Under the pieces are notes generated by a model, which did no database searches, was not told the origin of the DNA, and saw nothing but the letters and a program-made list of their open reading frames with translations. Position numbers and translations under genes: made by a program. From a virus: 26,006 nucleotides of DNA. The stretch covers positions 1-26,006 of the IMG/VR virus record IMGVR_UViG_3300010297_000070, one strand, 5' to 3'. Shown here in pieces: positions 1-6,819 of the stretch. Numbering within the stretch: the first letter of the stretch is position 1; each line of letters starts with the position of its first letter.

Positions 1-1
1 A

Positions 2-487
2 AGAGATAATGAAGCTGTATTTAATAATCTATTTCAACTTTATCAAAAAGGTTCTTTAAGTGTTCGTACTGTATTAGAGCTTTTTAATATTGACCCTGAT
101 CAAGAATACGAATATTTACAGTCCGATTTATTTACTTTGAATGATGCTAGATTCAATGACTTGTTAGCTAACTTCTACCAAACGGTGGGAGGAGACTTAG
201 CGGGAGATCCTAGATTTAAGAAGCTTATCGCAGAAAGAGGTCTAGGTATTAAGAATTACGAAGATTTACCTACAGATTTGACGGCTTCTTATAAGAATAA
301 AGTAGTTAAAGACACTTTAAACAGATCCGAATCAGATTCTCAGAAAGTTTTTGATAAAACTTATATCGCAGGACAGTCTGATAAGTTAGAGCTAAATAAT
401 ATTCAAAATATGTTAATAGGTTCTTTAGCTAAAAAAGTTAAGAATCGGTATTCATCTTCTAAAGAGACTATTCCTGTAAAGAAGTAA
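2..487 (+). CDS. Portal protein, C-terminal end (5' partial)
   Basis: The reading frame is open from the first bases of the window, so this is the last 161 residues of a longer protein, not a short gene starting inside. The early segment reads like the C-terminal part of phage portal proteins: a 'KGSLSVRTVLELFNIDPD' stretch followed by an acidic helix matches the common portal pattern of a G-x-(I/L)-S turn, a helix with LE-hG-hD, then E-rich residues. In the family the portal is the dodecameric ring at the head vertex through which DNA is packaged and to which neck proteins attach. The position just upstream of a maturation protease, scaffold and capsid gene supports this. The tail is Lys/Ser-rich. 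The N-terminal core is outside the window, so the call rests on a short motif and on gene order. Confidence 0.68.
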   Translation, partial: RDNEAVFNNLFQLYQKGSLSVRTVLELFNIDPDQEYEYLQSDLFTLNDARFNDLLANFYQTVGGDLAGDPRFKKLIAERGLGIKNYEDLPTDLTASYKNKVVKDTLNRSESDSQKVFDKTYIAGQSDKLELNNIQNMLIGSLAKKVKNRYSSSKETIPVKK

Positions 488-490
488 ATA

Positions 491-709
491 ATGTCTGAGA
501 AAAATACGAATACTCAAGTCAAGAAAGAGTTAGATAAGTTCGATTTCTCCAACATTAAAAACCCTCCTAGATATGATCTACATAAGAATAGATTATTAGA
601 AGATAAGACTGAAAATTCTATTACGGATGACTTAGATAGAAAACAAGAAAATTTGGATAAGTCAGCTAATCTACTCTCTATGATCTCTTTCATAGCCTCC
701 CGACTTTAG
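491..709 (+). CDS. Small hydrophilic protein between portal and protease
   Basis: A 72-residue ORF starts three bases after the portal stop. There is no clear Shine-Dalgarno site, so it is probably translated by coupling to the portal gene. It is charged and rich in Lys, Asp, Glu and Asn, with no Cys, and ends in a short hydrophobic segment (LLSMISFIASRL). I do not recognise a family. It is one of three genes here that end in TAG. Its place between portal and protease suggests a minor head or assembly factor, but that is inference from position only. Confidence 0.6.
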   Translation: MSEKNTNTQVKKELDKFDFSNIKNPPRYDLHKNRLLEDKTENSITDDLDRKQENLDKSANLLSMISFIASRL

Positions 710-727
710 GATCTATTTTTATAGTTA

Positions 728-769
728 ATTTTTAATAGCTTATATTTAGATTCTTATTCTATTAAAAAT
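728..769 (+). repeat. 11-bp inverted repeat in the protease leader
   Basis: ATTTTTAATAG at 728-738 is the exact reverse complement of CTATTAAAAAT at 759-769, with a 20-base spacer. The right arm ends directly before the AGGTG ribosome site (770-774) of the protease gene. A second upstream segment, CTATTTTTA at 713-721, could pair with 763-771 and would then cover the first bases of that site. All arms are AT-only or nearly so, which weakens the case, since such repeats arise easily in DNA this AT-rich. Confidence 0.35.
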
Positions 770-780
770 AGGTGATTTCT

Positions 781-2472
781 ATGGAAAGTAAAAGAAGACC
801 CATATTCATGACGGACAATCAAGTTGATGCGTTAAAAGATTACATGATGAAAAACTCTACTGTTTCTCACGGTACTCTTAGATTCGACTTTAAATTGACT
901 CCTCAACAGATCAACTCCTTAGTTTTATCTGATTATTTGCGAGTAGAAGGTCATGGGAGGAATTCTAGATACTACCCCGGAAATCTTTGGGATACTACAG
1001 GCTCTATGTATAGATACGGTTCTAAAGGTTCCGAAGTTAATATTAGCTCAGTTATGTCTGATTTACAGGTTGTAGCTAACAGAACTAAAGAAGATTATGA
1101 GAGAGCTTACTTATTTAGAATAGGTGACCATGTTTGTAGATCATGGGGAAACGCTCCTTCTGGTCTAGGAGTGGTTGTAGATATTCAACCTGTTAATAGA
1201 AAGGTTACAGTAAGATGGCCTTTTGGTACTTATCAAGAACATGTTGATGAGTTAAGTCTTATTTACCGTGATAATGGAGATAGGCAATTATCTATTCCTA
1301 CTATTGATAAAGATATCATGGATAAGGTTCCTCAATATTTTGATCCAGCTTCTTATGAGTATCATAGGTACGAGGTAAACCCTTATAAAGATATGAGTAG
1401 ATCTACTATTAGATCCAGTAAAGAGAAAACTGAGAATAAAAAAAAAGCTCATAAACTCAACCCTGTAACTAAAAAGCAACTACAAAGAGTAGCAAATGTT
1501 TTAGTTCCCTATGGAGCAGAGTCTTTAAGTTCTAAGTTAAATCAAGATTATATCTTAACTCAGTCTGAAATTATTGTTTCAGTTAATACAGAAAAAGACA
1601 ATCCTCTTTATAAAGATACTCCTTGGTACATTACTCCAGATACAGCAGATAATGTTAATGATAATGGGGATGCTTGGACTAATGGAGTTATTGAGAATTC
1701 TTATAGATCTTTTAGAGGTTCTTATAATTTCTATGAACATAATCAAGTAGTTTCTGAATCTAAAGGTAGAGTAGTAGATTCCTTACTTAGAAAAGTTCCT
1801 CTAGGTAATGGTAGGTATTACTATGCTGTGGAGATTCTTGTAGCTACTAATAAGAAACATAAGCAGTTGGCTAATAGAATAGCAGCAGGTGACTTAAATA
1901 CATTAAGTATGGGTTGTACTTGTACTTTTACTCAATGCTCACAATGTGGTCATCTTGCTTACACACCAGAACAAAAATGTGCTCACCTTAGGTATAACAA
2001 AGGTGGGTTTTTCATTGATCAATACGGTGTTAGAAGAATCGTAGCAGAGTTGTGTGGTTCGGATCTTCATAAAGATTCAGTCGAGTTCGAAGAAGCTTCT
2101 TGGGTAGAGATTCCAGCATGGAGAAATGCCAAAGTCCATAACATAGTTAACGGAGGTACTAATGTAGTCAATGTAGTCGGCTATTTAAGTACTAGATTAT
2201 ATGGTAAAGATTCATTTGAAATTATGTTAGAAGACGGAAAGCTTCAAGACATTAAGTTACAAATCAAGAAAAAAGCTCAACCAGAGGACGAGTTAGATCT
2301 TGAGGATTTTAGTGACGAAGAGAGTTTAGATGAAGTCAGTGAAGAAGGAGAAGAGTCCTCAAACACTGATGAAATCTATGAGTTAGAGTTGGGTGAAGGG
2401 TTAGAGTTTGTACCTTCTACGGAGAAGGAACTCTTAGAAGAAAACATTATTGAGAGTAGTAAAAATCAATAA
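781..2472 (+). CDS. Prohead maturation protease with extra N-terminal domains
   Basis: This 563-residue protein probably processes scaffold and capsid proteins inside the prohead. The core (about 300-450) has the pattern of phage prohead serine proteases of the assemblin/T4 gp21 type: a candidate catalytic His in 'FYEHNQ' (H320), then 'GRVVDS', then the candidate Ser in 'LNTLSMGC' (S376), then a 'VEIPAWRNA' strand. After the Ser there is a Cys/His cluster (C386-x2-C389, C400-x-H402), likely a zinc knuckle. Residues 1-75 look like a winged helix and about 110-165 like an SH3-type barrel ('GDHVCRSWG...GVVVDI...VTVRWPFG'); both are unusual for this enzyme. The last 65 residues are very acidic. 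The ATG at 781 was chosen over an in-frame GTG at 772 because AGGTG (770-774) is correctly spaced for 781 and overlaps the GTG. Protease role fairly sure, extra domains tentative. Confidence 0.74.
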   Translation: MESKRRPIFMTDNQVDALKDYMMKNSTVSHGTLRFDFKLTPQQINSLVLSDYLRVEGHGRNSRYYPGNLWDTTGSMYRYGSKGSEVNISSVMSDLQVVANRTKEDYERAYLFRIGDHVCRSWGNAPSGLGVVVDIQPVNRKVTVRWPFGTYQEHVDELSLIYRDNGDRQLSIPTIDKDIMDKVPQYFDPASYEYHRYEVNPYKDMSRSTIRSSKEKTENKKKAHKLNPVTKKQLQRVANVLVPYGAESLSSKLNQDYILTQSEIIVSVNTEKDNPLYKDTPWYITPDTADNVNDNGDAWTNGVIENSYRSFRGSYNFYEHNQVVSESKGRVVDSLLRKVPLGNGRYYYAVEILVATNKKHKQLANRIAAGDLNTLSMGCTCTFTQCSQCGHLAYTPEQKCAHLRYNKGGFFIDQYGVRRIVAELCGSDLHKDSVEFEEASWVEIPAWRNAKVHNIVNGGTNVVNVVGYLSTRLYGKDSFEIMLEDGKLQDIKLQIKKKAQPEDELDLEDFSDEESLDEVSEEGEESSNTDEIYELELGEGLEFVPSTEKELLEENIIESSKNQ

Positions 2473-2494
2473 TTAGTTTTTAACCCATTTATTC

Positions 2495-2519
2495 GATTAT
2501 TAAAATTTAATAATCTTTT
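2495..2519 (+). terminator. Weak AT-rich terminator-like hairpin
   Basis: GATTATTAAA (2495-2504) and TTTAATAATC (2506-2515) are perfect 10-base complementary arms around one A, followed by TTTT. The arms have one G:C pair each, so this would be weak at best. It lies after the protease stop and before the scaffold leader and could reduce read-through or mark an mRNA end. Confidence 0.3.
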
Positions 2520-2530
2520 GTTCCTTTATT

Positions 2531-2536
2531 TATAAT
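2531..2536 (+). promoter_or_regulatory. Candidate -10 box upstream of the scaffold gene
   Basis: A perfect TATAAT lies 42 bases before the scaffold start codon, in the 106-base gap after the protease gene. No TTGACA-like -35 box is visible about 17 bases upstream. It may be a phage-type promoter with only a -10 element, or chance in AT-rich DNA. A separate promoter here would raise expression of scaffold, decoration and capsid genes over portal and protease. Confidence 0.28.
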
Positions 2537-2578
2537 AAGTTGGATTTAATTCTACTTATAGTCGATTAGGAGATAAAC

Positions 2579-3757
2579 ATGAAAAAAGTTGAGGAAAGAG
2601 CTCAAGTAGCATTCGATATTAGTAAGACTCTTTTTCCAGAGTTGTTCGCAGCCGATAAAGAAGTATTTGCTAGTACCGTAAAGAGAATCGCTCGTCTTGA
2701 GAAAAAAGACCTCATGAAGTTGCATGAGAGAAGCATTCTTTTAGCTAATGTTGCTAAGTTTGTTACTGCTTCCGCAGCAGATTATCGTTACTTGGTAGAC
2801 AAGTACGAAGCTGAGAGACCATCTAAGATGGAACCTGAGTATGCGGATTATGATACTAAAGTAGAAGACTATCCTGAGTTTAATATCCCTCAAGAACGCC
2901 CAGAAGGAAGCTTAGCTGGTGAGCTAGATAAGCACCTTTCTGAAGGTCCCCTTGAGGAAACTTACGAAAAAGAGTCTAAAGATCACAATGAAGGTCAATA
3001 TGCAGATAAGCCTGAAGAAGGTTATGACTATCCAGAAAAGAATATTCCACAGGAATATCCTAAGAAGGCTAGCTCTGAGCTTGAAGAAAAGTTTGCTGCT
3101 TTGACTGATCAAGTGTCTAAGTTGGCTTCTATCGTTGAAGCTCAGGCAAAGCAGTCTACTGAAGAGGGTGATAAGGTTGAAGAGATGAAGGAAAAGATGG
3201 ATGTTCCTTTCTCTGAAAACGAAGATTATTACCCATCTCGTAAAGAGGCTCGTTATAGCTACAGTAGTGATGGCAAAGATGGCGAGTGCGATGCTGAAGA
3301 AAAAGCAGAAAAAGAAGTTGATATGGCCCGTGAGGTACAGGGTGAGTCCGGTAGCTCTTGGGTAAGTGCTAATAAGAAGCAAGCTATGGATATGGAAATG
3401 GATGAGGAAATGGACATGGAAGAGGGATCTGACATGGGCATGGAATTAGACATGGGCATGGAAATGGAAGAAGAAGACGAAGGTATGGACATGGGTTATG
3501 ACATGGAGATGGAAGATAGCATGGAAGAAGATTATGAAATGCATCTTTACTCTTCAAAAGAAAATAACTCTGCTGACCTACGCAGCTTGTTCTCACAAGA
3601 AGAGCTTGAAGAATTAGGTGTTTCTTCATCTTTCGGACTACCTGCAACTGCTAAGTTGGGCGGGGAATCTAAGATTCCTGAAGCTATGCTTTCCGCTACA
3701 GCTAGTAAGCAAGAAAGTAAGAAAGACGATTTAGGTCTTCTATTTAACAAAAATTAA
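2579..3757 (+). CDS. Acidic scaffold / prohead-core protein
   Basis: A 392-residue, very acidic, low-complexity protein between protease and capsid genes, the usual place of the internal scaffold on which the shell assembles. Residues 1-80 are helical and basic-to-neutral. An imperfect duplication follows (Y88-H119 and Y141-F172, each with YAD, YPE-x-NIPQE and an S-x-ELE-like end), then a predicted coiled coil (about 164-195). Residues 270-321 are almost only Met, Asp, Glu and Gly. The C-terminus has a candidate cleavage site I366-P-E368/A369, matching the (L/I)-x-E rule known for T4 gp21-type proteases. The start has a good AGGAGA site. Arg codons are mostly CGN, unlike the AGA-rich later genes, suggesting selection for high expression. 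No single scaffold family was recognised; the role comes from composition and order. Confidence 0.62.
   Translation: MKKVEERAQVAFDISKTLFPELFAADKEVFASTVKRIARLEKKDLMKLHERSILLANVAKFVTASAADYRYLVDKYEAERPSKMEPEYADYDTKVEDYPEFNIPQERPEGSLAGELDKHLSEGPLEETYEKESKDHNEGQYADKPEEGYDYPEKNIPQEYPKKASSELEEKFAALTDQVSKLASIVEAQAKQSTEEGDKVEEMKEKMDVPFSENEDYYPSRKEARYSYSSDGKDGECDAEEKAEKEVDMAREVQGESGSSWVSANKKQAMDMEMDEEMDMEEGSDMGMELDMGMEMEEEDEGMDMGYDMEMEDSMEEDYEMHLYSSKENNSADLRSLFSQEELEELGVSSSFGLPATAKLGGESKIPEAMLSATASKQESKKDDLGLLFNKN
3386..3541 (+). repeat. Methionine/acid-rich low-complexity tract in scaffold
   Basis: The coding repeat covers residues 270-321 of the scaffold-like protein. Of 52 residues, 16 are Met, 16 Glu, 10 Asp and 5 Gly. 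The DNA is an irregular series of ATGGA-type hexamers (ATGGAN, GACATG), typical of a tract that grows and shrinks by slippage. Confidence 0.85.
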
Positions 3758-3797
3758 TAATTTATAAGCTTTACTTATATAGGAAAGGTGGAAAAAA

Positions 3798-4289
3798 ATG
3801 GCATTAGATCAGTTACATAAAGTTGTAGCTCGTCCTGTTTCCTTGAATGATGCTGCTGCAGTTCAAGATAACAGTTCTGGTATTGCTAACTCCCTTATTA
3901 CTTCTGACACTCCTCTTGGTGTGTTGGGTGGCTCTGTAGCTGCTATCAATAATGATGGTACCTATAAAGCTTGTGTCGCTGCTGGCGATCAAGCAATGGG
4001 TCTTTTCGGTATTGATGCTGCTGGTGAGCCTTTTGAAAGTAACCGCCCTAAGGATCACGGTAAGATTACCTTGATTTCTGGTGGTTTTCACGGTGTAGAT
4101 ATTTATGAGACTCGTAATGAAGCAGATTCTTCTGACCTAGCTTACGCTGCAGGCGATCTTCTTTATTGTTCCGCTCGTGGTCTTCTTACTAAAGATAACG
4201 CTGCTATCGCTTTTGGTGGAGCAGAGGTTGCTGTAGTTGAGGAAGCTGGAGAAATCGGTGAGCCTCTAATCATTAAGTTGTTGGTGTAA
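3798..4289 (+). CDS. Small decoration-like head protein
   Basis: A 163-residue protein rich in Ala, Gly and Val with one Cys pair far apart (KACVAA, LYCSAR), directly upstream of the major capsid gene. Short beta-type segments such as 'GVLGGSVAAINNDGTY' and 'YAAGDLLYCSARGLLT' suggest a compact beta fold. In many tailed phages a small, abundant protein next to the capsid gene decorates the outer shell; that is the likely role. The leader has a strong AGGAAAGGTGG site. All four Arg codons are CGN and many Ala codons are GCT, as expected of an abundant protein. It ends in a double stop (TAATAA). It might instead be a head-fibre base or minor scaffold component. Confidence 0.55.
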   Translation: MALDQLHKVVARPVSLNDAAAVQDNSSGIANSLITSDTPLGVLGGSVAAINNDGTYKACVAAGDQAMGLFGIDAAGEPFESNRPKDHGKITLISGGFHGVDIYETRNEADSSDLAYAAGDLLYCSARGLLTKDNAAIAFGGAEVAVVEEAGEIGEPLIIKLLV

Positions 4290-4307
4290 TAAGGAAGGGG
4301 TAAGCAA

Positions 4308-5189
4308 ATGCGTTTATTTGATGGAAATGGCGTTAATAACGTCGATAAGCATAAAATTTTAGCTAAGTACCTCTCTAATCCTAGAGGTCGTCATATTTTG
4401 GCGAAGTACTTACAGTCTCCTATTAAGAGACAACTTCTTTACGAAGGTGTTTTAAGAAAAGCATTTTACGTAGAGGAACTTCTTCCCGGAGCTAGTCCTT
4501 TCTATGATAAGGACGTTAACGTTCCAGCTTACGTAGTAAGTGAAGAAGCTGATAGTATTATGGCAGTTACTAGGTCTCGCAGAATTGACGTTCCTATGTT
4601 CGAAATTGCTGCGAATCCTATGATTCCTTTTACTACTATCCAAGAAAAGCGTTTTGATATCGTAGAAAGAACTTTGGAGCAGGGTAAGTCCAGCATCATG
4701 GAACAAGAAGACACTCGTGGCTTCAACTTGATCGCTGCTACTGCTGCACAGAACACTGCTAACGGAATCAACGCTGGTTTGACTTCTGCTACTTTGAATC
4801 CTTTGATTCTTGCAGACGCTTTCGGTGAGATTGAAAAATGGCGACTACGTGTTAGCCGTGTATTTATCAATCCTCGTGACTACGCTGACGTAAGAAAGTT
4901 TGATCGTGATATCCTTGATATCGAGAGCCAAGCTTTCCTACTTAAGACTGGTATCCAGAACTCTCTTTGGGGAGCTCACTTGATTCAGTCTACTGTAGTT
5001 CCTGTAGGAACTGCTTATGTAGTTGCTGAGCCTGAGTATTTTGGTAGAATGCCAATCCGAACTGACTTGACTATCCTTTCTGCTGACGATAATCGCCAGA
5101 GAATGATTGGATTCTCAATGTTCGAGATTATTGGTATCGCTGTTACCAATCCTCTTGGTCTTGCTGAAATCACTATTAACAGAGTTTAA
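4308..5189 (+). CDS. Major capsid protein (HK97-like fold)
   Basis: A 293-residue protein matching a major capsid family of large myoviruses. The N-terminus has a duplicated motif (KILAKYLSNPRGR, HILAKYLQSPIKR), then 'RKAFYVEELLPGASPFYDKD', an E-loop-like stretch, 'MFEIAANPMIPFTTI', and the conserved block 'RVFINPRDYADVRKFDRD' with 'LLKTGIQNSLWGAHLI' and 'VVAEPEYFGRMPIR'. It forms the hexamers and pentamers of the icosahedral shell. A candidate maturation site is L44-Y-E46/G47, before the conserved region, fitting the (L/I)-x-E rule. The ribosome site (AAGGAAGGGG) is strong, codon use is biased towards CGN Arg, and a strong terminator follows. No frameshift or truncation is seen. Confidence 0.88.
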   Translation: MRLFDGNGVNNVDKHKILAKYLSNPRGRHILAKYLQSPIKRQLLYEGVLRKAFYVEELLPGASPFYDKDVNVPAYVVSEEADSIMAVTRSRRIDVPMFEIAANPMIPFTTIQEKRFDIVERTLEQGKSSIMEQEDTRGFNLIAATAAQNTANGINAGLTSATLNPLILADAFGEIEKWRLRVSRVFINPRDYADVRKFDRDILDIESQAFLLKTGIQNSLWGAHLIQSTVVPVGTAYVVAEPEYFGRMPIRTDLTILSADDNRQRMIGFSMFEIIGIAVTNPLGLAEITINRV

Positions 5190-5210
5190 TAGCTAATATC
5201 AGATATATTA

Positions 5211-5233
5211 GGGCTCCTTCGGGAGCCCTTTTT
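5211..5233 (+). terminator. Intrinsic terminator after the capsid gene (UUCG loop)
   Basis: A 7-bp stem GGGCTCC / GGAGCCC (5211-5217, 5222-5228) closes a TTCG loop, the very stable cUUCGg tetraloop context, followed by five T. It lies 22 bases after the capsid stop and ends the head transcription unit. Confidence 0.93.
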
Positions 5234-5248
5234 CTTTACCCAAAAAAT

Positions 5249-5267
5249 CATAATACTTTATTATTTT
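5249..5267 (+). promoter_or_regulatory. Candidate promoter element A, copy 1
   Basis: CATAATACTTTATTATTTT lies 16 bases after a terminator and 44 bases before the 5312 start codon. A near match occurs at 20919-20939, also just after a terminator and before a gene. A weaker match (CATACTTTG then T/A-rich DNA) is at 13045. Being placed between terminator and gene, it is a sensible site for a phage promoter, but no standard -35/-10 pair is evident. Confidence 0.35.
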
Positions 5268-5311
5268 CTACTAATAGAGATTACTCCATTTAAACAAAAG
5301 GTGTTTATACA

Positions 5312-6226
5312 ATGGCTAAACAATATTTAAAAGCTTTAAAAACTATCAATTTCTCCGATACAGGAATCACCCTAAGCTCAGGGAGAGTTTTTTATTTAGA
5401 AGGTTCTACCGTATATGCGTATTCAGGAGCTGAGGATAAAGTTATCTCCATTAGCGAGATGGGTGATTGGGTTCTTAAACTAGAGCCAAGTGCTTCTGTT
5501 GAGAAAACAGACTCTTTCGCTTTCAAGACTTTTATGTCTGAGCAAGGGAAATCACAAGCCCGTCCCACAGCTAAACCTTCTTCTACAACTTATCAGAATG
5601 TGACAACATCTGTCCCTGACTCTATTAAGTTCCAACCTAAGAGTGGTCATCAAGCTTTTGTAAGGCCGTTGGCTAATGCAGCTTTCAATTCTCCTAAAGC
5701 AGAAGTTAGAGCTATGCCTTCTCCTAGAGTAGAAGTTCCTCATATTAAAACCGCTACTGTAGAAACTCCTACAGGCAAGAAAGTTATGGACTTGACTAAT
5801 GGAGGTCAGGTTAAAGAAGAGAAATCCCCTGTAGGGAATAGATTTTCTTTAGTAGATATACCAGAAGGTAAAGAAGCTACTCCAATGGACTTAGATAATT
5901 TGTATAAGCAGAGTAATCAAAGTCCTGATGGTATGTATTCTCTAGTAGAATCTATTGAGGTAGCTATTACAGAAAAAGCAGAAGTTTCTGAATTCGAGTC
6001 TCAATGGAAAGAGTATATGGATATAAAAAAGAAAGCGGATAAAGTTAAGTTCATTGAAGGGTTAACTTTTCCCGGAATCCTCCAATTCTTTATCGATAAA
6101 ACTAGAGATCTAGTTCGACAGGCAGAAGAAGGTACTTATAGTCTTTCTAAGCCAATGCAGAAGATGCATAAAAATTTAATTTCCACTATGGAAACTCAGT
6201 TAAAAGTCGGAAGATTAGACGTTTAA
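5312..6226 (+). CDS. Unrecognised protein transcribed alone between two terminators
   Basis: A 304-residue protein of unknown family. Residues 1-60 look like a small beta domain (short hydrophobic strands, 'SGRVFYLEGSTVYAYSG'). About 70-180 is a Pro/Ser/Thr/Val-rich, probably disordered linker. About 220-304 is charged and helical ('EFESQWKEYMDIKKKADKVK', 'FFIDKTRDLVRQAEEG'). It has no Cys. The start has a good AAAGGTG site. With strong terminators on both sides, it needs its own promoter unless there is read-through. The helical end joined by a long linker suggests a virion or assembly adaptor, but nothing shows a specific function. Confidence 0.72.
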   Translation: MAKQYLKALKTINFSDTGITLSSGRVFYLEGSTVYAYSGAEDKVISISEMGDWVLKLEPSASVEKTDSFAFKTFMSEQGKSQARPTAKPSSTTYQNVTTSVPDSIKFQPKSGHQAFVRPLANAAFNSPKAEVRAMPSPRVEVPHIKTATVETPTGKKVMDLTNGGQVKEEKSPVGNRFSLVDIPEGKEATPMDLDNLYKQSNQSPDGMYSLVESIEVAITEKAEVSEFESQWKEYMDIKKKADKVKFIEGLTFPGILQFFIDKTRDLVRQAEEGTYSLSKPMQKMHKNLISTMETQLKVGRLDV

Positions 6227-6241
6227 AATTTTAATTAAACT

Positions 6242-6272
6242 AGAGCCTATGTTTTTACATAGGCTCTTTTTT
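6242..6272 (+). terminator. Intrinsic terminator after the 5312 gene
   Basis: A perfect 10-bp stem AGAGCCTATG / CATAGGCTCT (6242-6251, 6258-6267) with a 6-base loop, followed by a T run to 6272. It closes a one-gene unit. Confidence 0.93.
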
Positions 6273-6326
6273 ATTTTCTTTGAATATTAAATTAAGAGTG
6301 AGTATTTGTAAATTTTAAGTTGGTAT

Positions 6327-6818
6327 ATGGAATCAGAAATTACAATCCCTTTGAGGTTATTCGATCTAGACTTTCAAGCTTATACTATTGAAGAATTGTA
6401 TAGGGCTTCAGCTCCGCTTTCTAAGAAGTATATGAAAGGCTGTAGCTCCACTTTATATAGAGTAGATGTTCAAAATGCTAGATGGTTATTCAAAGTTAAA
6501 TGTAGTAAAGCTGATTCAGAAGGACCTTATATAGTTAGAGTAGGTTTAGCGGATAAAGATGATATGGAAACTCCTGTAAGGGGTAGAGATATCAGAGTTC
6601 ATTGTAGCTGCCCTTTCTTTTGGTATTACGGTCCTGCGTATAACGCTTTTGTTGAAGGGTATTTAGAAGGTCGAGATAAGAGAGGTATTCCTATCCCTCC
6701 TTCAGAATCAAGTAAACACAAGATTAAGATTTGCAAACACATAGCCTCGGTTGTTCCCAAGGTTAAAGGTTATTTATTAAATTCGTTTAAAAATTATAGA
6801 GAACAGAGGAGTTCCTAA
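6327..6818 (+). CDS. SWIM-like zinc-finger protein
   Basis: A 163-residue protein with the cysteine/histidine spacing of a SWIM zinc finger: H92-C93-S-C95-P at the start and I135-C136-K-H138 at the end, with a 40-residue insert containing 'FFWYYGPAYNAF'. SWIM domains bind zinc and take part in protein or DNA contacts in many bacterial and eukaryotic proteins. The first 90 residues look alpha/beta ('WLFKVKCSKADSEGPYIVRVGL'). No strong ribosome site is visible before the ATG; GTGAG is about 23 bases upstream, so the start is less sure than the frame. It is followed after one base by a zinc-ribbon gene. Its role in the virion region is unknown; it could be a minor head or neck component or an assembly factor. 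Confidence 0.68.
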   Translation: MESEITIPLRLFDLDFQAYTIEELYRASAPLSKKYMKGCSSTLYRVDVQNARWLFKVKCSKADSEGPYIVRVGLADKDDMETPVRGRDIRVHCSCPFFWYYGPAYNAFVEGYLEGRDKRGIPIPPSESSKHKIKICKHIASVVPKVKGYLLNSFKNYREQRSS

Positions 6819-6819
6819 T

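Noticed and set aside
2924-3492. Long minus-strand open frames across the scaffold gene (152 and 77 residues).
   Set aside because: They are antisense shadows of a low-complexity, acidic-coding region; repeated GAA/GAC/ATG codons give Phe/Ser/Pro/Met-rich antisense frames. No ribosome site or promoter on that strand.
3813-4870. Minus-strand open frames opposite the decoration and capsid genes.
   Set aside because: Biased codon use of the sense genes leaves few stops in antisense. The + strand proteins have clear family features and strong ribosome sites.
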